From NCBI RefSeq assembly GCF_037975245.1, contig NC_092577.1, positions 20,148,898 to 20,212,897 of the forward strand: a DNA stretch of 64,000 nt, read 5' to 3'. The stretch is from Apostichopus japonicus (Eukaryota; Echinodermata; Holothuroidea; Aspidochirotida; Stichopodidae). The notes under the pieces are model-generated. The model searched no databases and was not told the origin of the DNA. It saw only the letters and a list, made by a program, of their open reading frames with translations. Positions 19,465 to 30,325 of this stretch are shown here, in pieces (position 1 is the first letter of the stretch; every line of letters starts with the position of its first letter). The position numbers and the translations under genes were made by a program.

Positions 19465-22060
19465 AATTTTTTATAAAGTTTTTGCTCAATCTTTCGTAAC
19501 ATTTGATAAGGTTGCCACTTTAGTACACATCCTTTGGTAATTTTTCTACTGATTTTCAGTTTGTACTTCTATACGGTGAAGTGAAATATTTGTGCGTGCG
19601 TGCGTTCAGATGCTGTTTATTGACTACAGGTTGATAGAAAAATAAAGAATGGTTAATTTCAGATCTTAAATTTCTTCTACAAAGCAATTGGGCAAATGTC
19701 TTACAGTAAATAAATACAATAGTTAAGTTGTTATCGGAATTTCTTCTTTACAGCGATTCAGCAAAATGTCTTTCAGTAAATAAATACAGCATTGGCAAAT
19801 GCTGTTTATTGACTACGGTTGTTTATTCGGTCCCGACTTAATAGGTTAGAATCAAGTGTTGTGTTTCGAAGGTCCCAATATTACGGGTTAGGTGCCTGTA
19901 AATTTGTGCTTTAGGTTAGGTAATACAGTCGTTTGTAAATATTTCCTGCATGGATGCGAACGGGCTCAACTTTTCTCTTCAATCCGAATAACAGTCACTT
20001 TAAAATGATAAGGGTATGGGGATAGGAGGACATTTTTCAAAGATGGTGTAGTGTATTCTAACATTACATTGAACTGTTGCAAATAGCCTATATTAACTGA
20101 AGTTGCCAAGACTTGTCGCTATTGTAAGAGATGTGGAAGGGGTACCTATCATAATGACGCTATTGAGTGTTAATTTATTCCTGTTCAGTAAGAATGATTT
20201 TAGGAAATAAAATAACGGATTGTTGATACAGTACTTGCTTTTCTAGACTGAACTAATTCATGAGAAAAGTACATATATTGACTATATTAATCAAGAAACA
20301 GGTTTATAGAAAAATAAACAATGGTTAATTTGTTATCGTAAATTTCTTCTACATAGCAATTGGGCAAATGTCTTACAGTAAATAAATACAGCATTGGAAA
20401 ATGCTGTTTATGGACTACAGTTGTTTATTCGGTCCCAACTTAATAGGTTAGAATCAAGTGTTGTGTTTTAAAGGTCCCCATATTACAGGTTAGGTGCCTG
20501 TAAATTTGTGCTTATGTTGAATAATACAGTCGTTTATTTTGTAAATAAATCCTGCATGGATGCGAACGGGCTCAACTGTTCTCTTCAATCCGAATAACAG
20601 TCACTTTAAAATGATTAGGGTATGGGGATAGGAGGACATTTTTCAAAGATGGTGTAGTGTATTCTAACATTACATTGAACTGTTGCAAATAGCCTATATT
20701 AACTGAAGTTGCCAAGACTTGTCGCTATTGTAAGAGATGTGGAAGGGGTACCTATCATAATGACGCTATTGAGTGTTAATTCATTCCTGTTCAGTAAGAA
20801 TGATTTTAGGAAATAAAATGACGGATTGTTGATACAGTAGTTGCTTTTGTAGAATGAACTAATTCATGAGAAAGGTAGATATATTGACTATATTAATCAA
20901 AAAACATATTGTATATAAGAAATTAATCTACAAATTTTTAGAAAGTTTTTTGCTCAATCTTTCGTCACCTTTGGTAGGGCTACCACTTTAGTACACAGTA
21001 GGTACTTTTTCTACTGATTTTCAGTTTTTACTTCTATACGGTAGAGTGAATAATTTGTGCGTGCGTGCGTTCAGTAAATACAGCATTGGAAAATGTTGTT
21101 TATTGACTACGGTTGTTTATTCGGTCCCGACTTAATAGGTTTGAATAAATTGTTGTGTTCGAAGGTCCCCATATTACGGGTTAGGTGCATGTAAATTTGT
21201 GCTTTAGGTTAGGTAATACAGTCGTTTGTAAATAATTCCTGCATGGATGCGAACGGGCTCAACTTTTCTCTTCAATCCGAATAACAGTCACTTTAGAATG
21301 ATTAGGGTATGGGGATAGGACATTTTTCAAAGATGGTGTAGTGTATTCTAACATTACATTGAACTGTTGCAAATAGCCTATATTAACTGAAGTTGCCAAG
21401 ACCTGTCGCTACTGTAAGAGATGTGGAAGGGGTACCTATCATAATGACGCTTTTCAGTGTTAATTCATTCCTGTTCAGTAAGAATGATTTTAGGAAATAA
21501 AATGACGGATCGTTCATACAGTAGTTGTTTTTGTAGACTGAACTAATTGATGAGAAAAGTAGATATATTGACTATATTAGAAACAGGTTTATAGAAAAAA
21601 TAAACAATGGTTAATTTGTTATCGTAAATTTCCTCTACATAGCGATTAGGCAAATGTCTCACAGTAAATAAATACACAATTGGCAAATGCTGTTTATCGA
21701 CTACGGTTATTTATTCGGTGCCGACTTAATAGGTTGGAATCAAATGTTGTGTTTTAAAGGTCCCCATATTACGGGTTAGGTGCCTGTAAATTTGTGCTTT
21801 AGGTTGAGTAAAACAGTCGTTTATTTTGTAAATATTTCCTGCATGGATACAAACGGGCTAAAATTTTCTCTTCAAACCAAATAATAGTCATGAGAAACTT
21901 ACTTATACTGATTATTATTTAAAGAAAGATATGTATCGAAAAATGAACCACTAGTCAACTGTGTTGTTATAAAGTTCTTCAAGCGATAAAGCAAGTGGCA
22001 TAATTAAGTAAATATAGTGTAGAGATGTTTATTGACTGCAGTTCTTCATTCGGTATCGAC
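19465..22060. repeat. Tandem array of about 0.6-0.7 kb units
   Basis: A block beginning with tgctgtttattgactac is repeated with starts near 19801, 20403, 21095 and 21689, with an additional truncated start near 19612. Each unit carries the same landmarks in the same order: a CGGTCCCGACTTAATAGG segment, GGTTAGGTGCCTGTAAATT, GGATGCGAACGGGCTC, GATGGTGTAGTGTATTC and GGAAGGGGTACCTATCATAA. Spacings are about 602, 692 and 594 bp; the longer one contains an extra block that also precedes the first unit (CTACTGATTTTCAG and GTGCGTGCGTGCGTTCAG). The units are similar but diverged, and the last is decayed. No open frame is conserved between units. Confidence 0.85.
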
Positions 22061-24272
22061 TTCTATATATTATTAGTTGTGGCTATTAGAGGCTGTTAGT
22101 TCATTCCTGTCTTGTTAGAATGATTAAAAGAAATTAAATAGCGGATTGTCACTATTTGTTTTTGTTGGCTGAAAATAGTTTTGAGAAACGTAGTTATTTT
22201 CCTTATTAATCAAATGTTGTGTTTGAATTGTTTTACAATTTCAGATGAGGGTCTCTGCAAATTTGTGGTGGAAATCTGTAGCTTCTATTGCAAATAGTTC
22301 TTGGATACAAATAGCCTGCGAAGGTGTAGGGTTGTTGAAGTCCAGCGTCAGCTGCCTAGATTTGGTGACAACTTTTGTTTTTAGGGGCATTCCATGGATC
22401 CATTCGAATTTGGAAAGGAAATGATACCTGTGATAAATTAATTGGAGGGGGGGGGGGTGTGGCGATCAGGCAATTGAATGGGTATTGTCCCAGAGTGTCT
22501 CTGTGGCTACGACCAGTTTGTTGTATCAATAAAAGTATTCTCTACATTAGTTAAAATGAAACAAATATCATAAAAAGGATATCAGAGCATGTACAAAGTA
22601 ATATGAATCACATGATGCATGTTATTGTGCCAGGTTTGTTGACCCCCTTCTCCCTAAGAATAACACATATATGCTATATTTGTCTTTTCGATATTCCTGT
22701 GCACAAAGCAGATTTTACAAACCCACCCCGCCCCCAGCCCCATTTCCTTCAGCATAGCAAAATACGGCCAAGATTTAATGCACCATGGCTGTGCATTACA
22801 GGGGTAGTAAGTAAAATCGTTTCTCATCTGTATGAACACTTTTATGGTCAACGTTATATCGTGATTAAAATATTCTTAATATGCTTGGTTACACTCGGAG
22901 TTATAGTGGCATTCTATTCTGTGCCAACGTGTCTGGGTCATGATGGTCCCGTTTTAATAAATACCCCACTCAAAATTTCTTCAAATAGGCCCTGCTTTGA
23001 TGGGAACCAGGCGCAAATTATCATTCAACCATTTGATTTCCGTTTTCATGTCAAAGTTGAAATTACAAGAGATGTGCCTTGAGGGTATTACACTACATTA
23101 GAAGATTAATTCACACTTCAAGCCAACCAAGTTGTCACCACCCCTTGCAGTGCTCAGTAATATACACTAAAAAGGATTCTGTAAGCTGGTCCTTGGCTAA
23201 AATTTTTCAGATGACAAGATACCTGGATGCACTTATCCATAACTTCATGTATGTATGTATGTATTTTAGATCCTCTTGCAAGCCCGAACTCGGGAAGAAG
23301 CCTCATTGGCTTATGAAAGCCGCAAGCTGATTTGATATCTAGTATGTTTTTAGTTTTGATTTTCATATTCCTTCTCCAGTGCTAAATGACCATTCTCGTT
23401 CACCAAGAAAATTGTTCACTATATTATCACATCATAACATTCCAACTTGTCACTGCAATGTTTGCCCTCAAAAGATGTGAATAGAGTGACATCTTAACAC
23501 AGTGCAACAGTGGTATAGTTTATAGTATATGTTATCAAAAGCCTACAGAGTGTCCCTCCTTCTAGTTGACCAAACGAAATGGATAGCCCGTGTCTATGCT
23601 TCCATATAAAGAAAAACATGGACAAACACAGGACATACACACTTACTCAAAATATGATGACCGAGGGCGCCATTCAAATAACACCTTTGCTTAAAAAATA
23701 TAAGTGTTTTTGTTTTCACAAGGTCAAACACACACTTAAAGGCTTAACATACGCAAAGGTGGGACCACCTTAAAACTTTCGCAGTACATCCCTCATGCTC
23801 TTCTAAGGCCTGCAGGTCAATAAAAAGTGGAGACCGGGATTTTGGTCCCGTGTTTTCAAAATGTCCTGACCTTCTAGGTGTGTATTCCAACAGAGGTCCC
23901 AACTCAATGGACAAGGTGCACACACACATACATACATACATACATACACACTTACGTACATACAAACATATAAACATACAAACATACAAACATACATACA
24001 TCTTGTGATGTACACTACGATGAAATTTCACATGAAACAGACACTAGGGTAAAAACTAGTAGGCATTTAAAGAGCCCTCAGACTGAAAACGATTCGTGTT
24101 AGATAATCTCCATATATGATATATATGGAGATAAAAATGGTACCTCTACATTTTGACTAAGCAGGAGAGGACTCTTCGAGTTTCATGTTCTCACCTGCAG
24201 TGTTAGTGTGTTGCGCAATTGTATACATTGGCTACATTATCTTAGCCCAAATTAATTGAGGCATTTGTGTGT
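22061..24272. other. Mostly featureless sequence with simple repeats
   Basis: There is a G-run near 22447 and a run of short open frames. A 159-codon open frame at 22603-23082 has no recognisable domain and is treated as chance. The microsatellite at 23919-24001 is listed separately. A perfect 14-bp inverted ATCTCCATATATGA/TATATGGAGAT-type motif lies near 24105-24132. Confidence 0.45.
23919..24001. repeat. CATA/CAAACATA microsatellite
   Basis: Repeats of cata and aaacata run for about 80 bp, starting with a short CA run. On the minus strand they produce Cys/Met/Tyr/Val-rich open frames that are not genes. Confidence 0.9.
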
Positions 24273-24286
24273 ACATTTTTCAATGT

Positions 24287-24441
24287 TGGTGGGTGGGTGG
24301 GTGTTTTGTCTCTGCAGGTCGGTGAGCGTATGTATTATTTGGGCTCGCTTGACCTGAGTTTCTTTTGTCAGAATGGTATGGTTCGGTAGTGCCGTTTGGC
24401 CGTGACGTTTTGTATCTCGCATTGCGGGTCATGTAAAAAGC
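24287..24441 (+). mobile_element. Tx1 LINE 3' end, 155 bp, strongly 5'-truncated
   Basis: The sequence matches the 3' untranslated end of the Tx1 family (GTTTTGTCTCTGCAGGTCGG, GCCGTTTGGCCGTGACG, ending GTAAAAAGC). It is flanked by near-identical copies of ACATTTT(T)CAATGT at 24273-24286 and 24442-24454. These differ by one T. Confidence 0.85.
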
Positions 24442-24552
24442 ACATTTTCAATGTATGTAACTGTTCAATTCGAGCTCTTTAGAAAAATTGGGGTGGTAAC
24501 TATTTAATAAGTACATGCACTAATTGTTTTTACTATAATGTACTACATTAAG

Positions 24553-24774
24553 GTGGGTGCTGGGGAGGGGTGTTTCATTTCGCTGCGTGCTGGTCGTCCT
24601 TGTGTGTTTTTGTAATTGTTTGAGTGGGTGGTTGGGGGTCTGTCTCTGCGGGTCGGTGTGCGTATTTACTTTTTTGGCTTGCCTGACTTGAGATTTGTTT
24701 GTTAGAGTGGGGTGGCTGGGTAGTGCCGTTTAGCCGTGACGTTTAGGATCCCGAATGGCGGGTCACGTAAAAAG
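24553..24774 (+). mobile_element. Tx1 LINE 3' end, 222 bp, related older copy
   Basis: This copy starts in the last codons of ORF2 (GTGCTGGGGAGGGG, TTTCGCTGCGTGCTGGTCGT) and ends GGCGGGTCACGTAAAAAG. It has more differences from copies 2 and 3 than the neighbouring fragment. Flanking TACATTAAG (24544-24552) and TACATTGAG (24775-24783) are a likely target-site duplication with one change. Confidence 0.8.
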
Positions 24775-24974
24775 TACATTGAGCAACCAGGTAGAGATAA
24801 AATAAATACTTTCTGGCCAATTTGTCTTCAAACAGATTTACAGTTATGATATTTTTTTACTAAATGTAAAGAGCAACACAATACCATCATTCAAGTTATG
24901 TAACAGATGACCAACGATATTAATTTATCTATCTATCCTGCAGTTAGCAGCTCCATCGTCACTAGTTTACGGGG

Positions 24975-25286
24975 TTGGTGCTTTTTTTTAAACGAGTAGC
25001 CGGGGCACACATTGAAAATAGAATCCGGGCAATCATCGTCAAGTTCCACAGCCATAAAGATTGTAAGTCCTTTATCAAGAATAGACTTAAGCTGAAAGGT
25101 TCGGGCATTGTCATCAAAGAAGACCTCACCCACCATAACCACCAACTACTCAAGGCCACCCAAAAGCACGACCTGATAGAGAGTGCTTGGACCTCAGACG
25201 GTAAAATCTTACCAATCTACAAAAGAGACGCAGGAAAAAGTACAGGAGTTAAAAAGATCAGGAGCATAAGAGATATTGATGCATAA
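24975..25286 (+). pseudogene. Fragment of a LINE ORF1 (L1-type RNA-binding protein)
   Basis: The translated piece contains RAIIVKFHSHKDCKSFIKNR, then LKLKGSGIVIKEDLTHHNHQ and AWTSDGKILPIY. This matches the C-terminal half of L1-type ORF1 proteins, where an RRM-like fold is followed by the (K)LKG(T/S)GI.I.EDLT motif. Only about 100 codons remain and the flanks do not continue the protein. It is bounded on the right by the Gypsy element. Confidence 0.65.
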
Positions 25287-25500
25287 ACTATTACCACCTT
25301 TTCATGCAACAGAGTCTACACCGCTTTAACAGTTTCTGTAGAGTCCTCCCGTGGCCAGATTCCTTTCGTTGCCATAAACACCTGTTTCTGATTACAATGA
25401 ATTGGAGTATCCTCAAGATGTCGAGTAACATTTCTGCAGCATACATAACAATAAGTTACGTTCTCTGAAATGTTTTCCTTGCAGGCTTGTAAGGCTTGCA

Positions 25501-25505
25501 TATTC
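25501..25505. repeat. Gypsy target-site duplication, left
   Basis: TATTC lies directly before the 5' LTR and is repeated at 29141-29145 after the 3' LTR. A 5-bp duplication is normal for Ty3/Gypsy integrases. Confidence 0.9.
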
Positions 25506-25696
25506 TGTTACATTTATGCCTTTCTGGCGTTCCATACATGTTTGATTACATCTCAGATATGACAAAGGTCACAGAGGTGTGGCCACTCTCGCAAGATCCT
25601 TAGTACGACTAACGTCGAATCGATACACCAGTTCTTCGTCATATCCCTTTGTGTCTGTTCTTATTATTATCCCAAAAAATTAACAAGAACATATCA
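25506..25696 (+). repeat. Gypsy 5' LTR
   Basis: 191 bp, begins TGTTACATTTATGCCTTTCT and ends CATATCA. It matches the 3' LTR with several point differences and small indels, which indicates an old insertion. A short sequence TCGTGACCCTGCG directly follows and would be the primer-binding region. Confidence 0.9.
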
Positions 25697-25942
25697 TCGT
25701 GACCCTGCGACGTGATTCTGATCGGGAAATCGCCGAATACGTGGAACATTGTGGTTAAATCGCCGAATGAAACCACCGATCGTTGCACGTGAATACCGGA
25801 ACTGAACACTGGGTAACGTACGATAGCCTGCTGTGTTTAGGCGTGAGCCTAAGCTTTATTCCGTTGTACTGTATCATAGCCATTTGCTTATAACATGGCA
25901 TATGCAATTCCGCCACCGTCACCGATGGTTTGCGCGGGGAAC

Positions 25943-26682
25943 ATGGAAACAAACTAGACTGCGTTTAAAGAAACCTGGCTGGATTATAGGATAGCTGTTG
26001 GCCTGGACCAGAAAAAGCAAGCTGTCCAGGTAGCTACACTCAAAACTATAATGGACATGGAATGCTGAAAGCGCCTAAAATCACTAACATTAACAGACGT
26101 AGAAAGCAAAAGCCATGATAGCATAATCAAGAAACTTGACCAACACTTCAAGCCAGCACGGAATGTCTTATATGACAGGCATAAGTTTTTCCTATCATCT
26201 GAACAACAGGAGGAGACAGTCGACCAATATTACATGCGCCTGACGCAATTAGCAGAACACTGTAAGTTCGGCGACATAGAACAAGAGATGATTAGGGATA
26301 AACTGGTCATTTGGTGCACAGACGCAGCAGCGAAGGCAAGAATTTTCCGGCTGAAAGAGTCGGACGCAACACTAAAAACAGCACTCGAAAGTTTACGTAT
26401 AAGCGAAGCGACCAATTCACAACTCAGAACAATGAGCGGAAAACAACAGAGCCTGGTTGCCGATACCGAAACAGTAAATACAAAACGTCACAATCCCAGG
26501 CAAGCAGCAGTATCAGCACAACCGCGAGACAAATGCTGGACCAAACAGAGAATGTGGCAACTGCGGGTTAGTTCATAAACCGAAGCAGAGTCCAGCGTTC
26601 GGCCAAACTTGCAATAACTGTGGCAAGCGGAACCACTGGCAGAAGAAATGCCGGTCGAAACCGAGTAAAAACCGCGCGGCAA
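25943..26682 (+). pseudogene. Gypsy gag remnant with CCHC zinc knuckles
   Basis: From an ATG at 25943 the frame reads AFKETWLDYRIAVGLDQKKQ and continues through LDQHFKPARNVLYDRHKFFL and VDQYYMRLTQLAEHCKFGDI, a typical Gypsy capsid sequence that forms the particle shell. Two in-frame stop codons (a TAG near the start and a TGA near 26065) interrupt it. Past a frameshift near 26540, two zinc knuckle-like motifs follow: CGNCGLVHKPKQ and CNNCGKRNHWQKKC. The first lacks the usual full CCHC spacing. Confidence 0.8.
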
Positions 26683-26690
26683 ACAAGCAC

Positions 26691-28168
26691 ATGAAATCCA
26701 TGCTGACGCCGGACTCGGACATTCCGGACAGTTATAGGTTTGACCTAGAAACCATCGAAACTGTCAACCAGAATAAACACGGAAGGAGTGAAATACGCGG
26801 TTGCCAGGGTGAAAACCCAGCAGCACAAGAGTTTGCGCCTGAAAGCAAAACCTATCGGGCACTATTCGGACCACCGCACACCCTTAAACCATCACCAGTC
26901 CGATTACGCGGCTACGGGAGTAAACCAATCACAAATCTTGGAAGCGCAACTGCGATTAGCGTCCAGCATGGAGAAAAACGTGTTGACAGCGTTAGTTTCT
27001 ACGTGAGAGAATCCGGTAACAACCTGTTCGGTTTGGATCTACGCAAAGAGCTGGGCATTGGGCATCCTACGACATTCATGAAGCATGCATGCACGGTCGG
27101 AAGGAAGACATCGTTAAGGAAAACGAGGATGTCTTCACCGGAATCGGAAAAAAATGCGAGCGAATACCACATCGAGCTAACAAGCAATGTGGAACCAGTG
27201 GTGAAACCAGCTCAACGAACACCAGATGCGCTTAAACAACCGCTACGTGAAGAGTCAGACCGGTTACTCGATCTGGGCATACTGAGCGAGGTGCGGGAAC
27301 CAACTGACTGGGTCAATGACATTGTTCTAGTGACCAAGCCCGACGGTTCACTGAGACTGTGCCTTGATCCTCGCGAGCTAAACAAGTACATCAAGCGCCG
27401 ACACTACTACGCAAAAACCCTACACGACATGTTACCAGAACAACGAAACGAACTCCCTCAACGCTTGACCTACGCAGTGAGTATTGGAACATCCCACTGG
27501 ACACATCATCCCAACACTCACCACATTCACCACCATCTATGGGCGTTTTTGTTTTACCACTCGGGCTAATCTCATCTCAAGACATCTTCCAGCAAGACCT
27601 AAATGGTATCCTAGGAGGAATAGACAACGTCTTCCGCATCAAAGATGACATACTGATTGCTGCTGAAACCCAAGTGCAGCATGACATAGCGCTTCAGAAG
27701 GTATTCCAAGCCTGTAGGCAAAACAACATCAGGCTAAACTCCGACAAGTGCTACTTCAACCAGGTCAAAGTGAAATTATTTGGTCACATCCTAAGCGCTG
27801 ATGGGATAGCACCCGACCCAGCAAAGGTGTCTGCAATCAGGAACCTCAAAGCGCCATCTACCAAGCAAGAGCTACAATCGCTTCTCGGGCTTGTTCAGTA
27901 CCTTGCAAAGTTCGCAAAAATGAGCCAGCTAACGGAGCCGCTCAGAAAGCTCCTTCAGAACGACGCCGCGTTTGTCTGGACAGAAAACCACGATGCAGCG
28001 CTGTATAAGACCAAGTATGCAATCACAAAAAGCACCTGTTCTTGCCTACTTCGACGCAAGCAAGCCTATCGAAATACAATGCGATGCATCTATGAAGGGA
28101 TTAGGAGCAGTTCTGGTGCAGGCCGGGAGACCGGTACACTTCGTATCAAAAGCCCTCAACAAAGCTGA
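26691..28168 (+). pseudogene. Gypsy pol remnant: protease flank, reverse transcriptase
   Basis: The first part contains a piece resembling the end of the aspartic protease (NNLFGLDLRKELG) without any visible DTG/DSG active site. RT follows: VKPAQRTPDALKQPL, REPTDWVNDIVLVTKPDGSL, LCLDPRELNKYIKR. The frame breaks near 27540-27570 and resumes with LPLGLISSQDIFQQDLNGIL. The catalytic box reads IKDDILI where Gypsy elements have (Y/F)-x-DD; both aspartates remain. The thumb and connection (FGHILSADGIAPDPAKVSAI, SLLGLVQYLAKF) are present. Confidence 0.85.
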
Positions 28169-28406
28169 AGCTAACTACAGCAACATCGAGCGAGAGACAA
28201 TGGCTGCAGTATGGGCAACCAACTATTTCAAGTACTTTATTTTCGGCCGCGAATTCATCATCTGCTCTGACCATAAACCCGCTGGAGGATATCACGAAAA
28301 AACACATCAGCAAAATGCTAAGCCGTCTGCAAAGACTGATTCTGCAGCTGCAAGGATACAAGTACGCCATCAAGTACGTATCTGCGCAGAACGTCCCCAT
28401 GGCTGA
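27972..28406 (+). pseudogene. Gypsy RNase H remnant
   Basis: In a shifted frame after RT, the segment PVLAYFDASKPIEIQCDASM, then GLGAVLVQAGRPVHFVSKAL and NYSNIERETMAAVWATNYFK plus IICSDHKP gives the RNase H fold with conserved D, E and D residues. RNase H removes RNA from the RNA/DNA hybrid. The frame is shifted relative to RT and again before the integrase piece. Confidence 0.85.
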
Positions 28407-28920
28407 CTGTCTTTCGAGATGCATAGCGACAGACCGCGAGCCCAAACCGATCCCTCACATAGACGTACATGTTCATGAGATAACCAACATGAAACCGTTC
28501 ATTATCGACAGAATCCGGGCAGCCTCTGCATCTGACACTAACTTGCAATCTCTGAAAGGCTACATCATGAGAGGATGGCCTTCAGAGAAAAACCGCTGCA
28601 ATGAAATAACTTACGAGTATTGGCAGCACCGTCACGAGCTGGCAATACATGATGGGTTGATCTTGAAAGGATCCAGGATCTTGATCCCCGACACAATGAG
28701 ACCCAAGGTCCTAAGCGTTCTACACCAGCAGCACCAGGGCATCGAGAAGACTGGACTGCGTGCCAGACAATCGGTGTACTGGCCAGGTCTTAACAATGAT
28801 ATTGAGCGCATGTTTCAAACATGTGTCCCATGCCAAACACATCAGCGAAGCCAATCCAAGCTGCCAGTGAAGCTGCCATCACTTTTGATACTTTCCATGG
28901 ACATTTCATCTTTATGGACA
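28315..28920 (+). pseudogene. Gypsy integrase remnant, zinc finger only
   Basis: The N-terminal HHCC zinc finger is visible in VLSVLHQQHQGIEKTGLRAR, then VYWPGLNNDIERMFQTCVPC. Immediately afterwards the sequence runs into the polypurine tract and 3' LTR. The whole D,D-35-E catalytic core and C-terminal domain are missing, so the integrase is inactive. This is the main internal deletion in the element. Confidence 0.88.
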
Positions 28921-28942
28921 TTTGTATACTTAAGAAGGGGGA

Positions 28943-29140
28943 TGTTACATTTATGCCTTTCTGGCGTTCCATACATGTATGTTTACATCTCAGATATGTT
29001 AAAGGTCACATAGGTGTGGCCACTCTCGCAGGATTCTTAGTACGACTTACGTCGAGTCAATACACCACAGTTCTGTTTTACGTCATATCCCTTTGTGTCT
29101 GTTGTTACTATTATCAAAAATAATTAACAACAACAAATCA
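28943..29140 (+). repeat. Gypsy 3' LTR
   Basis: 198 bp, begins TGTTACATTTATGCCTTTCT and ends CAAATCA. It is preceded by the polypurine tract and followed by TATTC, the second copy of the duplication. Confidence 0.9.
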
Positions 29141-29145
29141 TATTC

Positions 29146-29735
29146 ATCTGTTTGTTTTTGTATAGAAGTTAGTTTGTGTATTTTGATTTTCTATGTCCTG
29201 TGGTAAATGTTTTTTTTTTTTTGGTAATGGGGATATTTTCAGCGGATACTACGGTTTTACTATTTGTCACTTGTGTCACGCTTTAAGTCACAATACCTGC
29301 ATTACTCAACATAAGGATGGTACTATGGGTTGGTTTTCTTTTTTTCTGTTTGTAGTTTGGGGTTGGCTTTTTGGGCCGGTTTTTTTTTTGGTGTGCTTCT
29401 CGTCCTTGGTGTCCTTTTCTCGTCACGTTTAACGCTGCGTTAGTGAGAGATTTGTGTTTGTGGGTTACAGTGGGGTTTTGGTTGTTGTTGTTTAACAGAC
29501 TGGGATTGTTTTTGGTTCTGTTGACCTTTGGTCCGTGTCCGTTTTCTTAGCACGTAAAAAGCACACACACTATAAACAACTGGATCCGTAGGACATGTTC
29601 TCAAGCTGATTTTCCCTTCATTGACGTCACGGACAATGAACTCGCTTCTGGTTTTGGGAATTGCAGTACGCATACAGGTGCTTCATTGACAAATGACACT
29701 TCAGTAAATGATCATTGGTATATTGACTATAGAAG
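29146..29735. other. Short noncoding interval, possible divergent LINE tail
   Basis: T-rich and G/T-rich sequence. A segment ending near 29567 (TTAGCACGTAAAAAGCAC) recalls the Tx1 3' end, and CTTCTCGTCC upstream recalls its last ORF2 codons, but similarity is weak. The 5' region of the following L2 element probably lies in the last 150 bp. Confidence 0.35.
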
Positions 29736-30325
29736 ATGGCGCTGATCAATAGCGACGTGACTACTGGAGCTCTCCTGTTTTTATTGTTGTTTTACGTCCT
29801 TTCAGCGTCTCTTTCATCTGTATTCGTGCAATATACCCGGGAGGAATTGTTGCAGATCCGGAGGGAGTTCATTTCGGAATCGAACGTTCTTAACACCAGT
29901 AACAATGATTTTATGTTGAACCCGCCAATCGGTACATGCAGGAATCAGCCTAAGCCTAAGCGCAAACGGGGTAGTAGAGGAGGTAAACTCTTTAGGCTTT
30001 GCCGTAAACACAGCAACACACCAGTGCCAAGTATCATCCTAGCCAACGTACAGAGTCTCCGCAACGAAATATGTGAGTTGTTTTCTCGAATTGCAAACTT
30101 TCGTGACTACAGTGACTGTAATGTGTTTTGCCTTACGGAAACATGGCTGACACCAGATCACACGGATTCTTTGTTTCAACCACCGGGGTTTACGCTTTAC
30201 CGCCATGATCGTCACCGTGAAATTACGGGAAAGTCTCAGGGAGGTGGGGTGTGCTCCCTGATCAACAACAATTGCTGTACAAACGTGAAGGTAGTTTCCC
30301 AAGGATCCACCTCAGCCTTGGAACA
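29736..30325 (+). pseudogene. L2 ORF2, N-terminus and first half of endonuclease
   Basis: The ATG at 29736 sits in a good context (AAGATGG). The product starts with a hydrophobic segment (ALLFLLLFYVLSASLSSVFV) followed by a basic stretch (KPKRKRGSRGGK) and the endonuclease start: SIILANVQSLRNEICELFSR and NVFCLTETWLTPDH, with the catalytic glutamate in the ETW motif. A second catalytic half is beyond the insertion. The frame is open until the insertion edge. Confidence 0.8.

Larger units (their letters stand above)
25506..29140 (+). mobile_element. Defective Ty3/Gypsy LTR retrotransposon
   Basis: The element is complete at both ends: LTRs at 25506-25696 and 28943-29140 (TG...CA), a 5-bp TSD, and a polypurine tract (TAAGAAGGGGGA) at 28931-28942. 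The interior is only about 3.2 kb, short for Gypsy. Gag, the region after protease, RT, RNase H and the integrase zinc finger are recognisable, but the integrase catalytic core is absent and the frames are broken. It therefore needs trans-acting enzymes to move, if it moves at all. Confidence 0.92.

Noticed and set aside
22603-23082. A 159-codon open frame on the plus strand
   Set aside because: No recognisable domain, signal or splice context, and it lies in featureless sequence.
23744-24031. Minus-strand Cys/Met/Tyr/Val-rich open frames
   Set aside because: They are translations of the CATA microsatellite.
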